A stretch of DNA of 64,000 nt, taken from positions 25,443-89,442 of the forward strand of contig JAPLQS010000059.1 of the NCBI GenBank assembly GCA_026399575.1, in the 5' to 3' direction. This document shows, piece after piece, positions 54,721 to 61,054 of this stretch; position 1 is the first letter of the stretch; every line of letters starts with the position of its first letter. This DNA comes from Nitrosospira sp. (GTDB taxonomy: Bacteria > Pseudomonadota > Gammaproteobacteria > Burkholderiales > Nitrosomonadaceae). The position numbers and the translations under genes were made by a program. A model generated the notes under the pieces. The model saw only the letters and a list, made by a program, of their open reading frames with translations, searched no databases and was not told the origin of the DNA.

Positions 54721-55644
54721 CTATAAATTCGCCAATACCGCATTGCCCATTCCAGCGGTGCCGACTTTTTTCATCCCTGACTCATAAATATCGCCGGTGC
54801 GATAACCTTGCGCCAGCACTTTTTTTACTGCCTTCTCAATGCGTGCCGCCGCCGATTCCTGATTGAATGTATAGCGCAGCATCATCGCCACCGACAATAT
54901 CGTTGCCAGCGGATTGGCCACATCCTTGCCGGCAATATCCGGAGCTGAGCCATGTATCGGTTCATACAGTCCTTTGTTCTTGTCATCCAGTGATGCCGAT
55001 GGCAGCATACCGATGGAACCGGTCAGCATTGACGCTTCATCCGACAGGATATCGCCGAACATGTTGCCCGTCACCATTACGTCGAATTGTCTGGGATTGC
55101 GTACCAACTGCATCGCCGCATTATCCACCAGCATGTGCGTAATTCTGCGTATCTCCGCTTCGCTATAAATCATGGTATTGAAACCAACGCGCTGACCATC
55201 GCGCTGCTCGATGCCACGCGGCTCGCCGAAATAAATATCACCGGTCAACTCGCGCACAATCAGAATATCCAGCCCTGCGACCACTTCGGGTTTCAGCGTC
55301 GAAGCGTTGGCAAGCTCGGGGTAAAGCACCGCTGGACGAAGATTAGCGAATAGATTCAAAGCCTTGCGGATATCAAGCAAGCCCCGTTCCGGACGCTGCG
55401 CGCGCGGCAGCGTGTCATACTGCGGACCACCCACCGCGCCCAGCAGTACGGCATCGGCGGCGGCAACCAGCTTGTGCGTCACCTCCGGAAATGGTTCCCC
55501 GGTCGCATCTACCGCGCATCCACCCAGTAAACCCGGTTCCAATTCAAATTTCAGCCCGTCACTTCTCAGCGCTTCCAGCACCTGCACCGCTTGGGCGACG
55601 ATTTCAGGACCGATGCCGTCACCGGCTAGAACTGCAATTTTCAT
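54721..55644 (-). CDS. leuB: 3-isopropylmalate dehydrogenase with internal deletion
   Basis: A leucine-pathway oxidative decarboxylase. Normal landmarks are present: [32 protein letters not shown] (substrate Arg), [31 protein letters not shown] and [15 protein letters not shown]. The protein is 307 residues, about 49 short of the usual 355. After YSEAEIRRI (residue 168) the chain jumps to [13 protein letters not shown], which in complete enzymes comes after the segment carrying SVDKANVL. The catalytic Lys and its Asn neighbour are therefore missing, while the frame is kept. The enzyme is probably inactive unless a second leuB exists or the sequence is wrong. Confidence 0.9.
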   Translation of the reverse strand: MKIAVLAGDGIGPEIVAQAVQVLEALRSDGLKFELEPGLLGGCAVDATGEPFPEVTHKLVAAADAVLLGAVGGPQYDTLPRAQRPERGLLDIRKALNLFANLRPAVLYPELANASTLKPEVVAGLDILIVRELTGDIYFGEPRGIEQRDGQRVGFNTMIYSEAEIRRITHMLVDNAAMQLVRNPRQFDVMVTGNMFGDILSDEASMLTGSIGMLPSASLDDKNKGLYEPIHGSAPDIAGKDVANPLATILSVAMMLRYTFNQESAAARIEKAVKKVLAQGYRTGDIYESGMKKVGTAGMGNAVLANL

Positions 55645-55677
55645 AAAACCTTTTTCTGAGCCACAGTAAAATAATTT

Positions 55678-56316
55678 TTATGCGAATAACCACGGCTGTT
55701 CCGTACGCCGCTTTTCTTCGAATACCTTGATCTTGTCCGCATCCTGCAACGTCAGACCAATTTCATCCAAGCCGTTCAGCAGGCAATGCTTGCGGAACGG
55801 GTCAACATCGAAGGTACAGATTTCGCCACTGGGCGTAGTCACCGTCTGCTCCTCCAGATTTACTGTCAGGCAATAACCTTCGGTTGAGCTTACTTCGTGG
55901 AATATCCGATCAACAATGCTTGTATCAAGCACGATGGGCAACAGGCCGATCTTGAAGCAGTTGCTGAAAAAGATATCGGCGAAACTGGGGGCGATGATCA
56001 CCCGGAAACCATAATCCTGCAAAGCCCAGGGCGCATGCTCCCGGCTCGAACCACAGCCGAAATTTGCGCGCGCAAGTAATATTTGCGCGCCACGATAACG
56101 CAGCTGATTAAGGATGAAGTCCGGGTTGAGCCTGCGTTGGGTCACGTCCATCCCCGGCTCACCGTGATCCAGATAACGCCACTCGTCAAACAGATTCTGA
56201 CCGAAGCCGGAACGTTTGATGGATTTTAGAAACTGCTTGGGAATAATGGCATCGGTATCGATGTTAGCGCGGTCCAGCGGCGCCACCAGCCCCTTGCAGG
56301 AATGAAATTTTTCCAC
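55678..56316 (-). CDS. leuD: 3-isopropylmalate dehydratase small subunit
   Basis: A 212-residue swivel-domain subunit that pairs with LeuC to isomerise isopropylmalate. Diagnostic stretches are [40 protein letters not shown] and [17 protein letters not shown]. It lies 33 bp before leuB and is separated from leuC by a small entericidin-like gene. Confidence 0.95.
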   Translation of the reverse strand: MEKFHSCKGLVAPLDRANIDTDAIIPKQFLKSIKRSGFGQNLFDEWRYLDHGEPGMDVTQRRLNPDFILNQLRYRGAQILLARANFGCGSSREHAPWALQDYGFRVIIAPSFADIFFSNCFKIGLLPIVLDTSIVDRIFHEVSSTEGYCLTVNLEEQTVTTPSGEICTFDVDPFRKHCLLNGLDEIGLTLQDADKIKVFEEKRRTEQPWLFA

Positions 56317-56330
56317 TCGCTAGTCGGGGG

Positions 56331-56456
56331 TTATTTTGCCGTTCTCTCAATCGCCTCGCCACTCCTCTGCAGGTCTTTACCAAAACCCTGAAAGGTATTG
56401 CATGCAGACAAGCAAAAAGTGGCAATCAACAAGATCATTACAGGCAATGTTTTCAT
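56331..56456 (-). CDS. Entericidin-like small lipoprotein
   Basis: A 41-residue protein read directly from the sequence: signal MKTLPVMILLIATF, lipobox LSAC (Cys19), then NTFQGFGKDLQRSGEAIERT and a final AK. The short charged amphipathic tail after the lipobox is typical of entericidin EcnA/EcnB lipoproteins. A GAGGG lies about 6 bp before the ATG. It sits inside the leu operon between leuC and leuD, an arrangement I recall from other betaproteobacteria. Function in the outer or inner membrane is unknown. Confidence 0.85.
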   Translation of the reverse strand: MKTLPVMILLIATFCLSACNTFQGFGKDLQRSGEAIERTAK

Positions 56457-56501
56457 AACACCCTCTTTATTTAAAAATACACAAAAACGCCCTTGCGCAG
56501 T

Positions 56502-57911
56502 TTAATATATTTCCCGCACATCCACAAAATGTCCCGCCACTGCTGCTGCGGCCGCCATCACCGGACTCACCAGGTGAGTACGTCCGCCCGGTCCCTGCCT
56601 GCCCTCAAAATTGCGGTTGGACGTAGAAGCGCAGCGCTCCCCTGGCGCCAGTCGATCATCATTCATCGCCAGACACATGGAACAGCCCGGTTCACGCCAT
56701 TCAAAACCGGCATCACGGAATATCTTGTCGAGTCCTTCCTGCTCCGCTTGATGCTTCACCAGACCGGAACCCGGCACCACCATGGCAAGCTTGATGTTTG
56801 CGGCAATATGCCTGCCCTTCACCACTTCTGCCGCCGCCCGCAAGTCTTCAATACGCGAGTTGGTGCAGGAGCCAATGAATATCTTATCCAGGCGAATTTT
56901 ACTGATCGGCATATTGGGAGTCAGTCCCATGTATTTGAGCGCACGCTCCATGTCATGGCGCTTCACTACATCGTCAATCTGCGAGGGATCGGGCACTCTG
57001 CCGTCAACCGTTGTCACCATCTCGGGTGAAGTTCCCCAGGTTACCTGCGGTTTAACTTGCGCCGCATCCAGCCTTACCACCTGCTCGAAGGTTGCCCCCT
57101 CGTCACTTTTGAGAGTGCGCCAATAAGCGACCGCTTTCTCCCATAATTCGCCTTTTGGTGCAAAAGGGCGTCCCTTAATGTAATCGATGGTGATGTCATC
57201 CACCGCTATCATGCCGGCGCGCGCCCCCGCCTCGATCGCCATATTGCACAGTGTCATGCGCGCTTCCATGGAAAGCGCGCGAATGGCACTGCCGGCAAAT
57301 TCAATGGCATAGCCGGTACCACCTGCGGTACCGATCTTACCGATAACAGCAAGTGCAATGTCCTTGGCAGTGACGCCATGGCCGAGCTGGCCTTCAACCA
57401 GAACCTGCATTGCCTTGGCTTTTTTTAGTAGCAGACATTGGGTCGCAAGCGCATGTTCCACTTCCGAGGTACCAATACCGAAAGCGAGACAGGCGAATGC
57501 ACCATGCGTGCTGGTATGCGAATCTCCGCATACTACCGTCATACCGGGCAGTGTGGCGCCCTGCTCCGGACCGATTACGTGAACGATCCCTTGGCGCAGA
57601 TCGTTCATTTTGAATTCGGTGATACCCAGATCTGCGCAATTCTGGTCGAGAGTCTCCACTTGCAGACGCGATATCGGGTCGCTGATACCGTGGCTGCGCT
57701 CGGTGGTGGGCACATTGTGGTCGGCTACCGCAAGAATTGAGTCCAGGCGCCAAGGCTTGCGTCCAGCCAGCCTCAATCCCTCAAACGCCTGTGGACTAGT
57801 AACTTCATGCACCAGGTGGCGGTCGATGTAGAGCAGTGCCATCCCATCCGGCTTATCGGATTCTTCATGCACCACATGGCTTTGCCAGAGTTTGTCGTAA
57901 AGGGTCTGCAT
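56502..57911 (-). CDS. leuC: 3-isopropylmalate dehydratase large subunit
   Basis: A 469-residue aconitase-family subunit with a 4Fe-4S cluster. Its cysteines are visible in [20 protein letters not shown] and [20 protein letters not shown]; the early DHNVPTTER and [20 protein letters not shown] are signatures of LeuC. It is the first gene of the leuC-ecn-leuD-leuB-asd run. A GATAAT on the minus strand (57938-57943) about 27 bp upstream could be its -10 element. Confidence 0.96.
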   Translation of the reverse strand: MQTLYDKLWQSHVVHEESDKPDGMALLYIDRHLVHEVTSPQAFEGLRLAGRKPWRLDSILAVADHNVPTTERSHGISDPISRLQVETLDQNCADLGITEFKMNDLRQGIVHVIGPEQGATLPGMTVVCGDSHTSTHGAFACLAFGIGTSEVEHALATQCLLLKKAKAMQVLVEGQLGHGVTAKDIALAVIGKIGTAGGTGYAIEFAGSAIRALSMEARMTLCNMAIEAGARAGMIAVDDITIDYIKGRPFAPKGELWEKAVAYWRTLKSDEGATFEQVVRLDAAQVKPQVTWGTSPEMVTTVDGRVPDPSQIDDVVKRHDMERALKYMGLTPNMPISKIRLDKIFIGSCTNSRIEDLRAAAEVVKGRHIAANIKLAMVVPGSGLVKHQAEQEGLDKIFRDAGFEWREPGCSMCLAMNDDRLAPGERCASTSNRNFEGRQGPGGRTHLVSPVMAAAAAVAGHFVDVREIY

Positions 57912-58058
57912 CTTGCAAGGTTCTGGAGAAATGCGAAATTATCCCATAATGCAGTCAGCAGAAGTAGGCTATGTCTTGATGAACGTCAGATGCACGCAGT
58001 TGAATTAACTTGAATCTCGCCATGATTTGGCGGAAATGGGTTAGGAGGAGGCTCTCAT

Positions 58059-58099
58059 CAAAAGAAAAATGGGTTAGGTCATTTCTGACTTAACCCATT
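58059..58099 (-). terminator. Rho-independent terminator after the lprI-like gene
   Basis: On the minus strand AATGGGTTA (58091-58099) pairs with TAACCCATT (58068-58076), with GTCA/TGAC inside and a GAAA loop, and is followed by TTTTTCTTTT. It ends transcripts from the LprI-like gene before they reach leuC. The rest of the gap 57912-58194 holds only a small 5-bp hairpin (about 58018-58033). Confidence 0.75.
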
Positions 58100-58194
58100 A
58101 ATCTTATAGCACGCCCGAAAAGATAAATCCGGGCACTGGCAGGTGATAATTTTAGTGTGAATCCACCACCAAATGACACACCTCATCACCCGCT

Positions 58195-58521
58195 TCATTG
58201 CAGCGGTCTATTTTCCAGTCGATCTTTGAGGTGTTGCGTGCGTTCTTTGGTTCTCAAACCAAGACAGCCAAAGGTATCTGCCCCCTCATAAGTACAATCG
58301 ACATTTCTAAACATATTCCACTGCCGCTGAGATTCTCTTAAATTTTCCTTATCTTTCGTGCTCAGCTTCTCTATCAATTGTTTTTGAATATTTTTCAATT
58401 CAGCCTCGGCAGCTTGATACTCCATCACCTTTATGTCTTTAGCATAGATCGAACCTGCCAATGACGATCCTATCAAAATGATAAGAAGTCTAAGCGCGTT
58501 TCCAGAAAGATTTTTTTTCAT
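58195..58521 (-). CDS. LprI-like exported protein (DUF1311)
   Basis: A 108-residue secreted protein. The signal peptide is LRLLIILIGSSLAGSIYA-K. The mature part has EYQAAEAELKNIQKQLIEKL, then LRESQRQWNMFRNVDCTYEG and FGCLGLRTKERTQHLKDRLE; the pattern of W, two Cys and a closing R-x-x-L helix fits DUF1311/LprI lysozyme-inhibitor proteins. AGGAG precedes the ATG. It may protect against host or protist lysozyme, but that is inference. A strong terminator follows. Confidence 0.75.
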   Translation of the reverse strand: MKKNLSGNALRLLIILIGSSLAGSIYAKDIKVMEYQAAEAELKNIQKQLIEKLSTKDKENLRESQRQWNMFRNVDCTYEGADTFGCLGLRTKERTQHLKDRLENRPLQ

Positions 58522-58586
58522 CTCTGTTTTCTCCTAATTTATGTAGCGAAAGTAGAACACGTGACTTCTCTTTAGAGAATCAAGCC

Positions 58587-58802
58587 CTACGCCCCAGTAC
58601 GGTAAGTAGTCTTACTATTACGGTGTGGTATAAAGCTGAAAAGAGCGGGGTGAGCGTACCCTAGGTAGGCCCCCACCAAGATGACGAACTCTATAGCAGC
58701 CCAACCCAGATCGAATTCACTCGATGTGAGGACAGGAATAGCCCACAGCAAAACAAGTACTATAGGTATGATCAGAACGTGGGCAAATGGAATTTTTTTC
58801 AT
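58587..58802 (-). CDS. Small two-helix membrane protein, function unknown
   Basis: A 71-residue protein: MKKIPFAHV, a hydrophobic helix (LIIPIVLVLLWAIPVL), a short loop TSSEFDLG, a second helix (WAAIEFVILVGAYLGYA) and a basic tail FIPHRNSKTTYRTGA. I chose 58802 because AGGAG lies 8 bp upstream; the frame opens at 58820. I do not recognise the family. A sigma-E-like promoter about 65 bp upstream suggests an envelope-stress link. Confidence 0.55.
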   Translation of the reverse strand: MKKIPFAHVLIIPIVLVLLWAIPVLTSSEFDLGWAAIEFVILVGAYLGYAHPALFSFIPHRNSKTTYRTGA

Positions 58803-58869
58803 GGGATATGCTCCTAACAAGTTGTTATTTAAAGAATTCTACGTAGACTGTAAAAGTCGGCGTTACAAA

Positions 58870-58897
58870 TAAGATCCTTAATTTCACAAAAAGTTCA
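58870..58897 (-). promoter_or_regulatory. Sigma-E-type promoter candidate
   Basis: Read on the minus strand, TGAACTT (58891-58897) matches the sigma-E -35 GGAACTT at six of seven positions, a 16-bp spacer follows, then TCTTA (58870-58874), close to TCTAA/TCTGA. Transcription would start near 58863 and reach the small membrane protein ATG at 58802. Confidence 0.45.
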
Positions 58898-59011
58898 CAC
58901 TTTTTTAACATTTTAATCACGCTACAATTGAATTTTCATTGGGCATTCGTATCCCCCACTACGAACCAGCTTGGTCGCAGAAGTCTCGAGAAGTGATGTA
59001 TTTTTTGCTGC

Positions 59012-59052
59012 AGGAAAAGAACAAGGGGCTAGACTTTTAGCCTAACCCCTTG
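59012..59052 (-). terminator. Terminator of the tRNA-Arg remnant
   Basis: On the minus strand CAAGGGG (59046-59052) pairs with CCCCTTG (59022-59028), with further partial pairing inside, then TTCTTTTCC. It lies directly behind the CCA of the tRNA fragment, as a native tRNA terminator would. Confidence 0.65.
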
Positions 59053-59058
59053 ATTTAA

Positions 59059-59103
59059 TGGTGCGCCCGGACGAATTCGAATCGCCGACCCCTTGGTTCG
59101 TAG
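59059..59103 (-). tRNA. tRNA-Arg(ACG) 3' half, remnant; likely attachment site
   Basis: The minus strand reads CTACGAACCAAG (right half of an anticodon loop with ACG, and the 3' anticodon stem), then a variable loop, a T arm GGCGA-TTCGAAT-TCGTC that pairs with one G-T, then the acceptor half CGGGCGC and ACCA. The 5' half is absent: the bases upstream do not give CTTGG for the anticodon stem, a D arm or GCGCCCG. It is not a working tRNA. A break exactly in the anticodon loop, with CCA and terminator kept, is what tyrosine-integrase insertion into a tRNA leaves at the far end. Confidence 0.75.
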
Positions 59104-59230
59104 AGGATCACTGTAACTAACTGTTTTTATTGATAAACAGCAGCTTGCAGCGCTTGCCATTTTTGTATATCAACTGCATCCAATCTCACTTGCATCATAC
59201 CCAACGTGAGCGAGGCTCAAGGAACTTAAA

Positions 59231-59292
59231 ATCCCCACAGTCTGGCCCTGCCAGTCTGTATCCATGCCTTCACAAGTGCGCAGCATTTGTGA
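59231..59292. repeat. Two-hairpin intergenic repeat, copy 1 (short form)
   Basis: This 62-bp copy starts ATCCCCACAGTCTGG and ends CAGCATTTGTGA. It has two inverted repeats: CACAGTCTGGC/GCCAGTCTGT with a central mismatch, and TCACAA/TTGTGA around GTGCGCAGCAT. It lacks the left 32 bp present in copies 2 and 3. It lies downstream of the relB-like gene. Confidence 0.85.
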
Positions 59293-59355
59293 TCATCTGC
59301 TTCCGCTACAATCCAAGTTCGCTATGCGAGCCAAGGCGCACCTGAAAAACTTCCC

Positions 59356-59616
59356 TCACGCCTTGTGCCATTCATCCGCAAGTTGATCAAGCGTGACTTT
59401 CTCCATTCTTTTACCACTGCGTGCATCTTTTATCGCTTGCATGGTTTTTTCATTAGGGATCAGCGGTTCAAACGGCAACGCCTTCTCCCTCGCCACGCGG
59501 GTCAGCATGATGCGGAAAGCATCAGAAACAGTCAACCCCATCGCTGCCAGAACAACGGTAGCCTCTTCTTTGATTTGCTCATCAATACGCGCACGAACAA
59601 CGGTGTTAGTAGCCAT
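59356..59616 (-). CDS. RelB/DinJ-family antitoxin without a visible toxin
   Basis: An 86-residue protein with the RelB/DinJ ribbon-helix-helix start MATNTVVRARIDEQIKEEAT followed by VLAAMGLTVSDAFRIMLTRV and a charged C-terminus that normally wraps the toxin (RMEKVTLDQLADEWHKA). GGAGG precedes the ATG. DinJ-type antitoxins are followed by a yafQ/relE toxin; downstream here (minus direction) there is only repeat copy 1 and the tRNA fragment. It is therefore an orphan, either a relic or a neutraliser of a toxin elsewhere. Confidence 0.8.
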   Translation of the reverse strand: MATNTVVRARIDEQIKEEATVVLAAMGLTVSDAFRIMLTRVAREKALPFEPLIPNEKTMQAIKDARSGKRMEKVTLDQLADEWHKA

Positions 59617-59637
59617 ATCTCAGCCCTCCTGAATTGA

Positions 59638-59671
59638 GCTACAATGTAGCCCAATTTACAATCGCCGTCAA
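59638..59671 (-). promoter_or_regulatory. relB-like promoter with palindromic operator
   Basis: On the minus strand TTGACG (59666-59671) and TACATT (59643-59648) are 17 bp apart; the -35 lies in repeat copy 2. GCTACA-A-TGTAGC (59638-59650) is a palindrome overlapping the -10, as expected for antitoxin autoregulation. Confidence 0.5.
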
Positions 59672-59740
59672 CTCCATCAATCCCCACAGTCTGGCCTGCC
59701 AGTCTGTGTCCACACCCTCACAATTGCGCAGCATTTGTGA
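59648..59740. repeat. Two-hairpin intergenic repeat, copy 2 (long form)
   Basis: This 93-bp copy starts AGCCCAATTTACAATCGCCG and ends GCAGCATTTGTGA. It is closely similar to copy 3 over its whole length and to copy 1 over the last 61 bp. It fills the space between the divergent relB-like gene and the 56-residue gene and supplies the relB -35. Confidence 0.9.
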
Positions 59741-59744
59741 CTTG

Positions 59745-59773
59745 TTGAATTATCGCGCCATATCCCTTATAGT
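59745..59773 (+). promoter_or_regulatory. Promoter candidate of the 56-residue gene
   Basis: TTGAAT (59745-59750) and TATAGT (59768-59773) are 17 bp apart, starting 5 bp after repeat copy 2. The ATG at 59783 is only 10 bp after the -10, so the message would be nearly leaderless. Confidence 0.45.
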
Positions 59774-59782
59774 AGTGCGGTC

Positions 59783-59953
59783 ATGGCTTCGAAATCTCTG
59801 TTTCAACATAATCCGCACTTGCGCAATGCGCAGGAATATCAGCGTGCCTTGCGTGCCGGTGTGCTTTCCTCGATTGCGATTGAAGGTGTCAGAAAAGCTG
59901 CGGAACGCGCACTTACACCCAAGCGCAACAAGCAACCCATCAAAGCCCGCTAA
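59783..59953 (+). CDS. 56-residue protein with SxxxEG motif, function unknown
   Basis: A small basic protein: MASKSLFQHNPHLRNAQEYQ, then RALRAGVLSSIAIEGVRKAA and a Lys/Arg-rich end. It is clearly related to the last ~45 residues of the HigA-type protein at 61756-62199 (NPHLR, QRALR, VLSSIAIE shared). The part S30-I-A-I-E34-G35 fits the S/TxxxE-G/N pattern of Fic-inhibiting antitoxin helices, though no Fic gene is seen. No ribosome site; a promoter sits directly upstream, so leaderless expression is possible. Being duplicated as a domain argues that it is a real gene. Confidence 0.5.
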   Translation: MASKSLFQHNPHLRNAQEYQRALRAGVLSSIAIEGVRKAAERALTPKRNKQPIKAR

Positions 59954-60097
59954 CTGCTGGCTTTCACCACTTTCCTGAAAATCTCGATCACCGACCAGAA
60001 ATAAAGAAAGGATTAGATTGGATTGTTTCAACCTCTTGATTATCCTTGCGTACTCGGCAGGATAAGTCTGGACACTGGAAGCACAGATCCCTATAAC

Positions 60098-60394
60098 CTA
60101 GGAAAAATATTCCGCATCAATGTCTCGGGCGTGGTGCAACACCCGAACAATCAGTAACCCATCTTTATCTGGCACATAGAAAATGATGTATGGCGTACGA
60201 GTCGAAAAGCTTCGCAGCCCATCGGCCAGTTCCGGGCGCACCCTGCCCATTTCAGGCTGACCGGCCAGTAATGAAACCGTTGATTGAATTGAATCCAGGG
60301 ATTTATCTGCTGCAACCAGATTATCTTCTGCAATAGTCAACCAAAGCTCTAGAAGATCGGCTTCTGCTGACTGGGTATAGCGGACGTGAGGCAT
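60098..60394 (-). CDS. ParE-family toxin
   Basis: A 98-residue RelE/ParE-fold protein: VRYTQSAEADLLELWLTIAE, then a long helix with a GQPEMGRVRPELADGLRSFS turn and strands YIIFYVPDKDGLLIVRVLHH followed by ARDI, the ParE signature. ParE toxins poison DNA gyrase. The start shares one base (60394) with the stop of the upstream ParD-type gene, the standard coupled TA layout. It appears complete. Confidence 0.88.
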   Translation of the reverse strand: MPHVRYTQSAEADLLELWLTIAEDNLVAADKSLDSIQSTVSLLAGQPEMGRVRPELADGLRSFSTRTPYIIFYVPDKDGLLIVRVLHHARDIDAEYFS

Positions 60395-60669
60395 CAGATA
60401 GTTGCGCGGCGGGTTTTTAGCGACTGACGGCCTTGTTGCTTCAGACTTGCAAAATCAACCTCTTTTACACGTCCATTCTTTATATCGTCCAGGCCTTTGG
60501 CAATGTCCTGGCGTAAACTATCAAGCTTGGCCGTTTTAACCTGCTCATATGCTTCGAATAGCCGCAACGCCTCACGAATGACCTCGCTGGCGGAACCATA
60601 CATACCGGATTCAACGCGCTGACGAACGCGCGCTTCTAATTCGGGTGGCAAAGATACGTTCATGGACAT
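60394..60669 (-). CDS. ParD-family antitoxin
   Basis: A 91-residue ribbon-helix-helix antitoxin: NVSLPPELEARVRQRVESGM, then YGSASEVIREALRLFEAYEQ, the CopG/ParD fold that binds operator DNA, and a disordered toxin-binding tail. It precedes parE and overlaps it by one base. A palindrome 30-50 bp upstream (60701-60719) is a likely operator for the ParD-ParE complex. Confidence 0.88.
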   Translation of the reverse strand: MSMNVSLPPELEARVRQRVESGMYGSASEVIREALRLFEAYEQVKTAKLDSLRQDIAKGLDDIKNGRVKEVDFASLKQQGRQSLKTRRATI

Positions 60670-60700
60670 GGCAATTCTCCCAAAGGAATATCAATAATAG

Positions 60701-60719
60701 TATGGCAGTTTATGCCATA
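60701..60719. promoter_or_regulatory. Palindromic operator of parDE
   Basis: TATGGCA-GTTTA-TGCCATA is a perfect inverted repeat with 7-bp arms, 32 bp upstream of the parD ATG. A TACTAT/TATTAT region lies between it and the gene. Such sites are bound by ParD dimers in autoregulation. Confidence 0.55.
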
Positions 60720-60792
60720 AATTGCCAGTTTAGTGACAGCGCTCAGCACATCTTTCAGGTTGTGTCAGCTTATGACTGCATTTCACAAGAGT

Positions 60793-60821
60793 ATATTATG
60801 CAACAACAGGTTGCATAATAT
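60793..60821. other. Strong 12-bp hairpin
   Basis: ATATTATGCAAC (60793-60804) pairs perfectly with GTTGCATAATAT (60810-60821) around AACAG. There is no U run on either strand, so it may be a protein site, a mobile-element end or an RNA stem. Confidence 0.6.
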
Positions 60822-60829
60822 TGCCTTGA

Positions 60830-60893
60830 AATAACATAGCTGATGCTTCGGTCAATAACATAGTTGACGCCTCGCTCAATGACATATTCGGTC
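60830..60893. repeat. 24-bp tandem repeat, about 2.7 copies
   Basis: Units are 60830-60853 (AATAACATAGCTGATGCTTC + GGTC), 60854-60877 (four base changes) and a truncated third unit from 60878. The unit length is a multiple of three, so on the minus strand it would encode an 8-residue repeat around YVI-D/E-R. Confidence 0.65.
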
Positions 60894-60923
60894 GATAACA
60901 TAATCTCCTTTGAGCCACGATTC

Positions 60924-61017
60924 AGCCCAATTTACAATTGCCGTCAACTCCATTCAATATCCACAGTCTGGCTTGCCAGTCTGTGTCCATGCCTTCATAA
61001 GTGCACAACATTTGTGA
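60924..61017. repeat. Two-hairpin intergenic repeat, copy 3 (long form)
   Basis: This 94-bp copy starts AGCCCAATTTACAATTGCCG and ends CAACATTTGTGA. It matches copy 2 almost base for base apart from short indels and transitions. The higB -35 begins 4 bp after its right end, the same arrangement as copy 2 and the 56-residue gene. Confidence 0.9.
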
Positions 61018-61020
61018 TAC

Positions 61021-61048
61021 TTGACATAGTACGCCAGTGGCGTATAGT
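61021..61048 (+). promoter_or_regulatory. higB promoter with operator palindrome; leaderless start
   Basis: A perfect TTGACA (61021-61026), a 16-bp spacer and TATAGT (61043-61048). Between them TACGCCA-G-TGGCGTA (61030-61044) is a perfect palindrome. The higB ATG at 61055 is 6 bp after the -10, about where RNA would start, so the mRNA has essentially no leader. Confidence 0.65.
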
Positions 61049-61054
61049 TAAAAT

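Larger units (their letters stand above)
58803..59355. other. 553-bp gap: sigma-E-like promoter, tRNA-Arg fragment, terminator, repeat copy 1
   Basis: No protein gene was supported here. In order it holds: a promoter candidate facing left (58870-58897), the terminator and 3' half of a tRNA-Arg gene on the minus strand (59012-59103), a small hairpin (about 59118-59137, CTGTTT/AAACAG), and repeat copy 1 (59231-59292). The stretch after the relB-like stop, where a toxin gene would be expected, has no toxin-like frame. Confidence 0.6.
60670..61054. other. 385-bp gap between divergent parDE and higBA: operators, hairpin, tandem repeat, repeat copy 3
   Basis: From left to right: the ParD operator palindrome (60701-60719), a 12-bp stem hairpin (60793-60821), a 24-bp tandem repeat (60830-60893), repeat copy 3 (60924-61017) and the higB promoter with its operator (61021-61048). 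A 43-codon minus-strand frame (60770-60901) crosses the hairpin and tandem repeat; I do not consider it proven. Confidence 0.6.

Noticed and set aside
58100..58145. GCACGCCCG near the lprI terminator as a second tRNA acceptor remnant
   Set aside because: Only about nine bases resemble the tRNA end; no T arm follows. The nearby hairpin is explained as a terminator.
59231..61017. The three repeats as a CRISPR array
   Set aside because: Copies are 62-94 bp, unevenly spaced by hundreds of bp with genes between, and no cas gene is present.
59231..61017. Short minus-strand frames in the repeat copies (starting M-L-R/C ... D-T-D-W-Q)
   Set aside because: The frames share residues because the DNA is repeated, but each ends differently and none has a ribosome site.
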